Source: Rhizobium sp. ARZ01 | GTDB taxonomy: Bacteria; Pseudomonadota; Alphaproteobacteria; Rhizobiales; Rhizobiaceae | Assembly (NCBI RefSeq): GCF_014851675.1 | Contig: NZ_JACVAE010000001.1 | Location: forward strand, 1,674,001-1,738,000 | Direction: 5' to 3' | DNA length: 64,000 bases | Part shown: in pieces, positions 9,666 to 16,900 of the stretch | Numbering within the stretch: the stretch's first letter is position 1 | Layout of the letters: each line of letters begins with the position of its first letter | Program-made: the position numbers and the translations under genes | Notes under the pieces: model-generated | The model's input: only the letters and a program-made list of their open reading frames with translations | The model's database searches: none | Told to the model about the DNA's origin: nothing

Positions 9666-10549
9666 CTTGAGTTCTGTCCTTCCGCCGCGATACGTGCGCT
9701 GTATTTAAGCCGCGCTTCCACCATAGCATCCGCCATCACTAGCGCGTCCCTGTTGATTGCGACATCGTGCACCCGGAATACCGCCGCCCCCGCCAGACGC
9801 AGAAGCGCGGTCGTCGCTGCCGTTCCAGCGTCGCGATCAGGGGCGTCGCGACCGGTGACCGCGCCGACGAAACGCTTGCGCGACGTGCCAGCGAGTATCG
9901 GGCGTTCGAAGCGCAACAACTCCCCGAATCGAGCCATCAATTCCAGGTTCTCGTCTGTATCCTTGGCAAACCCGAAACCTGGGTCGAGGATGATCGCCTC
10001 GTCCGCAACGCCGGCCTCCCGGGCGATTTCCAGGGAACGCTCGAGGAAGGCGAACTGGTCTTCAACTACATCTGGCAGCTTCTGCCGGTCGCGGCCCGTA
10101 TGCATGATGCACAGGCCGGCGCCGGTCTGCGCCGCTACCTGCGCGATCGCGGGCTCACGCTGCAGGCCATGAACGTCGTTGACGATATGCGCTCCTGCCG
10201 CCACTGCCAGCCGCGCCGTCTCCTCGCGATAGGTGTCGACAGAGATCACCACCTCGCCGTCACGCGCGAGCGCCTCTATCACCGGCAGCACCCTTTCCTG
10301 CTCTTCAAGTGCTGTGACAGCAGCAGCACCAGGCCGGGTCGACTCGCCGCCCACATCGACAATGTGCGCTCCTTGCTGCTGACAGAGACGCGCATACTCG
10401 ATCGCCTTCTCGGTCGTGTCATGCAGTCCACCATCGGAAAAAGAATCCGGCGTCACATTGACGATTGCCATGATCAGGCCTTGAGGCCCAAGTAGCAGAC
10501 TGCGGCCATGGGCGAGTGACCATTGAAACGGGGCAAAGGCAGAAAACAT
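9662..10549 (-). CDS. folP: Dihydropteroate synthase
   Basis: About 295 residues from ATG 10549, chosen because GGAAG lies five bases upstream; ATGs at 10561 and 10633 are in frame but lack a ribosome site. The DHPS signature IMAIVNVTPDSFSDGG is followed by IVDVGGESTRPGA, ILDPGFGFAKD and AGTSRKRFVG, all substrate-contacting loops. The enzyme joins the pterin pyrophosphate to p-aminobenzoate and is the sulfonamide target. First gene of folPBK. Confidence 0.94.
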   Translation of the reverse strand: MFSAFAPFQWSLAHGRSLLLGPQGLIMAIVNVTPDSFSDGGLHDTTEKAIEYARLCQQQGAHIVDVGGESTRPGAAAVTALEEQERVLPVIEALARDGEVVISVDTYREETARLAVAAGAHIVNDVHGLQREPAIAQVAAQTGAGLCIMHTGRDRQKLPDVVEDQFAFLERSLEIAREAGVADEAIILDPGFGFAKDTDENLELMARFGELLRFERPILAGTSRKRFVGAVTGRDAPDRDAGTAATTALLRLAGAAVFRVHDVAINRDALVMADAMVEARLKYSARIAAEGQNSR

Positions 10550-10756
10550 GGGAACTTCCATCGAAGAGGGGCCGACAGCATGGAAAGCCGTTGCACCCGC
10601 AAAGGCTATGCCCCAAGGTCGGATGGAGTTCAACCGGGTTGGCAGAGTGGCGACCGAAACTGAACTCTAGACCGACCTTCAACTCATTGAACATGCAGCA
10701 GGTATAGATCTATGCTGCGGTTTGCCCCTGCTCCTTTCCGGATCTCGAGGAAATTT

Positions 10757-11374
10757 ATGCCGGCCATCGCCAAGACGTTTCGACCGTTGTTTCTGCTCCT
10801 GTCAATGACAGCCGTGGCAACGCCCTCCTCCGGCGAGACAATCGCGAACAAGACCTTCACCTACTTTTCGGTCGGCGGGCGCACTGCCGCCGAGCTGGAC
10901 GAGGAACTGAGCAAGCGCGGCCCGCAGATGAAGAACACAGGCTCCCGTCACCCCGGCGCGACGAAGATCCGCTTTGGCGGATCGGTCACGTATGTCCGGC
11001 GCGGCGAGAAATGCTACGTCGGCAATGCGAAGGTGACCGTCTCGACCAACATCATCCTGCCACGCTGGAAATATCGCCGCAGCGCCTCCAAGTCACTTGG
11101 CCTGATCTGGGACACGCTCTCGAGCGACATCAAGCGACATGAGGAGCGACACGCCGAGATCGCCCGAAACCACGCACGCGACCTGGAACGCAAGCTGAAG
11201 GCGTTGCGCCCCGACCGGGACTGCGAGAAACTGCAGGCATTGGTGGACCGCACGACGGCAGCCGAGGTCGAAGAACACGACAAGGACCAGGCCCGGTTCG
11301 ATCGTGTCGAGTCTTACAACTTCAACGAACGGATGCTGCGTCTGCTCACACACCGGCTAGAGCGCGCAAGGTAG
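10757..11374 (+). CDS. Predicted secreted DUF922-type Zn-protease-like protein
   Basis: 205 residues from ATG 10757 (GAGG six bases upstream; ATG 10712 would add 15 residues). A signal peptide with core RPLFLLLSMTAVATPSSG is followed by a domain with a metalloprotease-like helix KRHEERHAEIA (HExxH variant). Together with the upstream beta segments (GATKIRFGGSVTYVRR, KCYVGNAKVTV) this resembles DUF922, a family of predicted secreted zinc-dependent proteases. Activity is untested. A ~265-base space follows before the next terminator, and a separate sRNA is proposed there. Confidence 0.72.
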   Translation: MPAIAKTFRPLFLLLSMTAVATPSSGETIANKTFTYFSVGGRTAAELDEELSKRGPQMKNTGSRHPGATKIRFGGSVTYVRRGEKCYVGNAKVTVSTNIILPRWKYRRSASKSLGLIWDTLSSDIKRHEERHAEIARNHARDLERKLKALRPDRDCEKLQALVDRTTAAEVEEHDKDQARFDRVESYNFNERMLRLLTHRLERAR

Positions 11375-11596
11375 TTGCACACGCCGCCGGCACAACCAAG
11401 TATTTCCGCCACACCTTAGTAATAGAGCCGTTCACTAGAAAGTGATCCCTCCTGTAGCACCAGCAAATGACTGGTGAATTCTAGCGATAGCGCAAGTCCG
11501 AGAATCACCCTATCTTGAATTCACTATCGAACAGGAAGTTCGAGCACTCAAATATTAAGAATTGTGACAGGTTCTCCTGGCGCGTCATTTTTGTGG

Positions 11597-11675
11597 GCAG
11601 GTGTTACCTCCCTCTCCTGCTTCCGATGCGCCCTCCTGGCCTCGCTCGTCCACTAGACCGGCGAGGCATTTTTTT
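11597..11675 (+). ncRNA. Candidate trans-acting small RNA (CU-rich, terminator-ended)
   Basis: In the 343-base gap 11375-11717, a promoter-like pair (TTGTGA at 11562-11567, 17 bases, TCATTT at 11585-11590) predicts a start near 11597. The RNA would open with a 5-bp hairpin (GCAGG 11597-11601 with CCTGC 11616-11620). The 14-base loop exposes ACCTCCCTCT, complementary to Shine-Dalgarno sequences. A second CU-rich stretch (GCCCTCCTGG) and a terminator follow. Size (~79 nt) and layout recall rhizobial sRNAs with anti-SD loops, such as the alpha-r8/MmgR type, but identity is not proven. The rest of the gap shows no gene. Confidence 0.55.
11639..11675 (+). terminator. Strong intrinsic terminator
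   Basis: GCCTCGC (11639-11645) pairs with GCGAGGC (11661-11667), with a 15-base loop, followed by ATTTTTTT. The T-tract shows plus-strand orientation, so it ends an RNA read away from the DUF922 gene and toward the reductase gene on the other strand. Confidence 0.85.
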
Positions 11676-11717
11676 CGGCGCATGAGGTCTTCAGACGAAC
11701 TCGGCCAGCGTCTTGAA

Positions 11718-12410
11718 TCAGGTTCGCCCGAGACTTTCGCGAATACGCCTTGAGGCGGTCGTGTACTCGACCGGCGATTTCTTGCCCCCTGCGGCCCGGC
11801 GCCGGATTTCCTGCGTGGCGAGCGCGGCCTCGTGAAAGGCAGATAGAATGAGCTTCACCTTGCCGGGATAGTCGCACGCATCACCGATCGCGAACAGCCC
11901 GGGCCTGGACGTCTCGAAAGTTCCCGGATCGACGACGATGGCACCGCGACTTCGCTCTAACGGCCAGTCCGAAATCGGTCCAGCCCCGAGGTCGGCATCA
12001 GCGGCACTTCCGTCCGGCGGCAGGTTGAAAAGCCCAAGCCCACTTGCAAGTACGACATAGTCCCCTCGCGCCTGTGAACCGTCGTCCAATCTCGCCAGCC
12101 ATTCGCCACCAGCATCGGATGTCAGATCAACGACAGCACATCCAAATGTGAAAAGTGGCTCGAAGGGCGCGGCCTGGCGCAACAGTCGCTCTATGAGTTC
12201 GCTGCCGTTAATCTCGGGAAACCCGGGAACGTCGTAGATGGGCTTGTCCGGATAGAGCACGACGCACTGGCCGCCAGCGCGATCGAGACCATCGATCACA
12301 TGGCAGCGCAGGCCGTACAGTCCGAGCTGGAAGATCGCAAAAAGAGCGGCCGGCCCTGCCCCGACAATCAGAACATCGCTATCCTGGCTGTCTGGCATAT
12401 TCTCACCCAT
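11718..12410 (-). CDS. Miniature TrxR-like ferredoxin reductase lacking the NADPH domain
   Basis: 230 residues; relatives (thioredoxin-reductase-like ferredoxin-NADP reductases) have about 340. The first FAD half is clear: DVLIVGAGPAALFAIFQLG, then GGQCVVLYPDKPIYDVPGFP, up to DYVVLASGLGLF near residue 128. The sequence then passes through a short linker (PPDGSAADAD) straight to the second FAD half: GPISDWPLE, FETSRPGLFAIGDACDYPGK, LILSAFHEAALATQE. The central NADPH-binding Rossmann domain is missing without a frameshift. The third Gly of GxGxxG is Ala (GAGPAA). It lies 14 bases after a 2Fe-2S ferredoxin gene, so the two are probably co-translated. ATG 12398 is an alternative start. An FAD protein that passes electrons with ferredoxin but cannot use NADPH by the usual route is the best inference. 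Confidence 0.8.
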   Translation of the reverse strand: MGENMPDSQDSDVLIVGAGPAALFAIFQLGLYGLRCHVIDGLDRAGGQCVVLYPDKPIYDVPGFPEINGSELIERLLRQAAPFEPLFTFGCAVVDLTSDAGGEWLARLDDGSQARGDYVVLASGLGLFNLPPDGSAADADLGAGPISDWPLERSRGAIVVDPGTFETSRPGLFAIGDACDYPGKVKLILSAFHEAALATQEIRRRAAGGKKSPVEYTTASRRIRESLGRT

Positions 12411-12424
12411 ATCCCGCGTAATCC

Positions 12425-12748
12425 TTAGCCCTGCCGCTCCGGCACGTGCACGACAAGGCCATCGAGCGCATCGGAAATCTTGATCTGACAGCTTAGCCGC
12501 GACGTTGGGCGAACATCATAGGCAAAGTCGAGCATGTCCTCTTCCATCGCCTCCGGCGCACCGACGGCCGCGGTCCAGGCATCGTCGACATAGACATGAC
12601 AGGTGGCGCAAGCGCAGGCACCGCCGCATTCGGCTTCTATCCCCGGGATGGAGTTGCGCACGGCATTTTCCATCACGGTCGAACCATTGGCGACCTCCAA
12701 CTCGTGGGACGTGCCATCGAATGCAACGATTGTAAGCTTGGTCATCAT
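12425..12748 (-). CDS. 2Fe-2S ferredoxin (adrenodoxin/FdxB-like)
   Basis: 107 residues from ATG 12748 (GGAA upstream); longer in-frame extension to 12943 is not protein-like. The cluster ligands follow the vertebrate-type/bacterial pattern CGGACACATC (C-x5-C-x2-C), and the fourth Cys lies in RLSCQIK near residue 85. Such ferredoxins carry single electrons to P450s, hydroxylases or Fe-S assembly. The downstream partner is the miniature FAD reductase. No P450 or oxygenase is next to it, so the acceptor is unknown. Confidence 0.9.
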   Translation of the reverse strand: MMTKLTIVAFDGTSHELEVANGSTVMENAVRNSIPGIEAECGGACACATCHVYVDDAWTAAVGAPEAMEEDMLDFAYDVRPTSRLSCQIKISDALDGLVVHVPERQG

Positions 12749-12981
12749 GAAATTCCGGATCGATTGTTCAGTCTGGCGTTGAACGCAGGGTGAAGCGCCT
12801 GCAACTCCCGAAGAGGGACGCCACGCGTTGCCGGTTACTTCCAACAAATCCGGACCCCAGTCAACATCGCCCGCCCGAATGCCGCCGCACCACCCGCGAC
12901 GCGGCGCATCTGCTTTTCCGATTGCGGCAGCCGCACGCTCCATATTGCGATCGCGACCGGTCCTGGCGCAGACAGCCTCCC

Positions 12982-13350
12982 TCAGAGGCAGTACTCCCGA
13001 ATAAAGCTCTCTGCCTCATCAACAGCAACCCGAACCGCCGCGATACGTGCGGTGCTCGACGGATCCTCTTCCAGCGCCTGCGCCGCCTCGGCAACGGCGA
13101 AGGCGCCGATGCCGCGGGAGGCCCCTAGCATGCGATGAGCGATCGCCTTGCAGGCAAGCCCGTTCACCCGCGCAAGTTCTTCGATGCAGCCACGTGCTTG
13201 TTCAATGAAGATCGCTAAGACTTCTCGCTCAACCGACTTGTCACCCATCGTCTGTCGGGAGAGGTGCTCCATATTGATTGCGTGTCTCTTCGTCGGGCAA
13301 CCGCCGCCGGATTTATCGGACAGTGCGAACGTGGGAAAAGGAACAGCCAT
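12982..13350 (-). CDS. Stand-alone Hpt (histidine phosphotransfer) domain protein
   Basis: 122 residues from ATG 13350 (GAGG eight bases upstream). After a variable N-terminal 40 residues comes an all-helical Hpt domain with the phosphoacceptor motif [15 protein letters not shown]. Such free Hpt proteins shuttle phosphate between hybrid kinases and response regulators. It is not ChpT, which is a longer, degenerate kinase-like protein. No kinase or regulator is adjacent; the partner is unknown, and CckA 10 kb away is only one of many candidates. It is upstream of the ferredoxin gene on the same strand with a 233-base gap. Confidence 0.82.
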   Translation of the reverse strand: MAVPFPTFALSDKSGGGCPTKRHAINMEHLSRQTMGDKSVEREVLAIFIEQARGCIEELARVNGLACKAIAHRMLGASRGIGAFAVAEAAQALEEDPSSTARIAAVRVAVDEAESFIREYCL

Positions 13351-13598
13351 TACAATATCCTCTTCGGACGCCGCCCGCCGGGCCGTGCCCATCGTCGCGG
13401 GCCGGACGAGCAACGCTTGGGCGACTGCCTGTTTGGAAACTCCCGGCTGTCCCCTGCTCGAGAATCCACACTGGGCCCACGCCGCGCCATTTCGAGTAAA
13501 CTGCGCCCCAACTCGGACCCAGATTTACCAACTATGGTTAACGGGTCGAAAAAGTGCGAATTGCCTGCCTTTCCGCTATGATACGCCCGATTTTGCCA

Positions 13599-13613
13599 TT
13601 AACTTTCTGTTAG
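13599..13613. promoter_or_regulatory. CtrA-box-like site upstream of the giant growth-pole gene
   Basis: TTAA, seven bases, TTAG: one mismatch from the alphaproteobacterial CtrA consensus TTAA-N7-TTAA. It lies in the 568-base gap 13351-13918, about 305 bases before the plus-strand start. The gap is locally AT-rich and otherwise holds no gene I can support; a frame at 13148-13681 is compositional. Confidence 0.35.
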
Positions 13614-13918
13614 GAACCTTGCCAGCCGGCGTGCCCGTCAATTGTGTGAAACACGTTAATGTGTCACTACGATACGATTAGGGTCGGGTTTACGCCAAAA
13701 TGGCGGGACAGTCCCGGTGGATAACCGGATTCCGAAGGTATCTGCCTTGCGGATTTCGAACTATCCAGCGCGTTTGGAGTAGGAAGTGGCGAGCCGCTTT
13801 CGCAGACGATGAAACAAGGTCTGCGTTCGCACCCGCCACGATCGGAAAGACGATACGGATACTGTGCAGGCGGCAGGAACCGGGATCGCTTCCGTACAAT
13901 GTAACGAGGCGTATTCGC

Positions 13919-16900
13919 ATGGCGACGAAGAAAACCAACGAGTCGATCGACGACACCGCTTTCCAGGCTCTGGAAGAAGCGCTGAAGATCGACTTCGACG
14001 ATCTCGCACCGGCGACTCCAGCAAATGCGACGAAGGACGCCCTCGCCAACGAGTCCGAAGCCAAGGCCGCCCCGCGCGCCGGAACGCAGCCGGAAAAGGC
14101 GGAGAGATACGAACGCAGGAGCGCGCCTGCGGAACCGGCGCCGAAGAGCCCGGCTTTCACGCCGGCAAATGACGCCTCACGCAAGACCCCTGCCGCGATC
14201 CTGCGGTCGATCGACATGCGCTCCAGCCGTTCCGCGGTCCGCATGGCGGCTGTCATTTCCGCGTTGTGGGTCATCGGCGGCCTCGGCATCGCCAATTTGC
14301 TCTATGCGCCGAAGATCTGGGAGATCCGCTCTGTAGCCGATCTCATCGCCCTCCCCGGCGCCATCGGCATGCTCGTCGCCATCGTCATGCCGATCATGCT
14401 GTTCTTCGCCTTTGCGACGATGCTCTCGCGTGCCCAGGAACTGCGCAACGCCGCCCGATCGATGGCGGAAGTCGCCCTTCGCCTTTCAGAGCCTGAAACA
14501 GTCGCCGCCGAGCGCATCATGTCGGTCGGCCAGGCCGTGCGGCGCGAAGTCTCCGCGATGAACGAGGGCATCGAGCGCACCATCGCGCGCGCCACCGAAC
14601 TGGAAACGCTTGTCCACTCCGAGGTGAACGCCCTTGAGCGCAGCTATGCCGACAACGAAATCCGCGTGCGCACGCTGGTCCAGGAACTCGGCTCGGAGCG
14701 CGAAGCGATCGTCAATCACTCCGAGCGCATCCGCACCACGATTTCCAGCGCCAACGAACAATTGCGTCAAGATCTGGAGTCTGTGAGTGACAACATCGCA
14801 ACCCGCATGGCCACATCAGGAGAAGCCTTCGCCTCGATGATCGACACGCGCGCCGCGATGCTGATGGAAAAATCCGACAGCGCGACGCAGACGATCGGAT
14901 CGATGCTCGCCGCACGCACGGACTCCCTGCTCTCGACGCTGAACTCTTCGGGTTTTGCGCTCGCCAACGAATTCGACAGCCGGCTGGAGGGTCTTTCCGC
15001 TGCCATGGAACGGCAGGGCCACGCGCTGCTAAAGCAGTTTGAGACTCGCGCCTCCTCGCTTGATGCGAATACCGAGAAGCTGAATGCCGCATTGAACGAG
15101 CGCGCGCGCCAGCTCAACGAAACGCTGATCGCCCGCACCCGCGAGATCAATGAGAGCCTGACGATTGGCCAGCAGGCCGTCGCCACCGGTCTCGACGACG
15201 TGATCCAGACGATGAACGCGACGCTGGACGAAAAGGGTGCCCAGTTCCGCCAGAGCCTGAAGAACGCTGCTGACGATACGATCATGGATCTCGATCTGCG
15301 CTCCGGCTTCTTCGACGAAAAGATGCAGGCGACCATCGGCCACGTCGCCGGCGCGTTCGACCAGCGCCTCGCAGACTTTGCCGATGCCTTCGACCAGCGG
15401 GCCGGCTCGCTCGACACGAAGCTGATGGAAAGCCTTGGCCGCCTCAACGAGACCCTGAGCGGCGGCAACGACGCGATCGAGGGCGTCCTGAGCAGCAGCA
15501 TCGATCGGATTGCCACGACGCTGACCGACCAGTCCTTTGCGCTCACCACCGCAATTGGCACCGGCCAGGAAGTCTTCGAAAGCGCCGTCAGCGGCCACGC
15601 TGAAGCGATCCGGGCCTCTGTGGACGGCGCCCATGACAAGATGCGCAGCGTGATGAAGGTTGCGCACGACAAGATGCAGTCGACCCTCGGCGAGACGCAC
15701 GACAGGATGCAATCCGCTCTCAACGAGCGCTCCGAAACCCTGCTCGGCGGCCTTTCCCAGGCCCAGGAGCGACTGGAGCGCGGCGTCGGGGTCCATGCAG
15801 AGCACCTTGTCGGTGCCATGTCGGCCAGCGAAGAGCGCCTGACCAATGCCATGGAGTCCCGCACCCTCGGCTTCGTCACCGTTCTCGACATGGCGCAGAC
15901 GCGCCTGGAAGAAACCCTTGCCAGCAGCGCTGACGAGATAACCTCCTCGATCGCAGCAAGCCACAATCGCATCGACAATGCGCTTTCCGAGCGCACAGCG
16001 TCCCTGTCTTCGATGCTGAACGAAACTGGCGGCGCACTGGAAGCGACGGTGGGTTCTGCCGCAAACCGGATCGAGACCGCACTTTCCGGCGCTGCACAGG
16101 AGATCGACGGCGTCATCTCGAAGCGTACCGACGCACTTACCACGACCCTCGGCAACAACACGGACGCCATGAAGGCTGCGATCCATCAGGCTGCAAATCG
16201 CGTCGAGACGGTGCTCTCCGAAGGCACAGAACAGATCGGCGGAGTTCTCTCCGGGCAGGTGGCCGAGTTCGCCGACGCCTTCTCTGGTCGCGCTGCCGAG
16301 ATCGCCGGAACGCTGTCTGAGCGCGCGACCGCACTGGCAAGCTCTCTGGTCTCGACCCACGACCAGATTCGCTCGACGTTGGACGACCGTATCAACGCGA
16401 TCAATGTTGCCATCACCGAAGGTCAGCAACAATTGTCGGAAACCCTTTCCGACCAGGCCACGTCAATCGGGACGTCCATCGCCACCAGCGCCAGCATGCT
16501 GGAGATGACCCTCGAACAGCACGAGGAGAGCTTGCGCCAGGCCATCGATGGCAGTGCTGCGACCCTCGACAAGCGGCTGCGCGACAGCGCCGGCGCGGTG
16601 GCCGATCGCCTCAGCACCAGTTCCGACGAGATCGCCCAGGCCGCCGAGACGTTCGGCAACCGCATGGACGTCACCCTCGGCAATGTTGCGACGCGCCTCG
16701 ATGGCACCGGCAGCCGGATCGAAGGCAACCTGGGCGCTCTCGAAAACCGTATCCAGCACGGCGTCGAGCAACTCTCAAGCCTTGTCGACTCCACAGGAAA
16801 CCGCATCGCAGAAGCACTTTCGGACCGTCTCGGCGACCTCGAACGCGTTGCCGCGGATGCATCTGAAAACATCAACATTGCAGTCTCCAGCAGCATCGAT

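Noticed and set aside
13148..13681. 177-residue plus-strand frame in the gap before the growth-pole gene
   Set aside because: Partly antisense to the Hpt gene, low-quality composition, no ribosome site.
14767..16432. Long minus-strand frames (467 residues each) opposite the growth-pole gene
   Set aside because: Composition mirrors the sense repeats; no domain, start site or ribosome site. Same for other minus frames to 19165.
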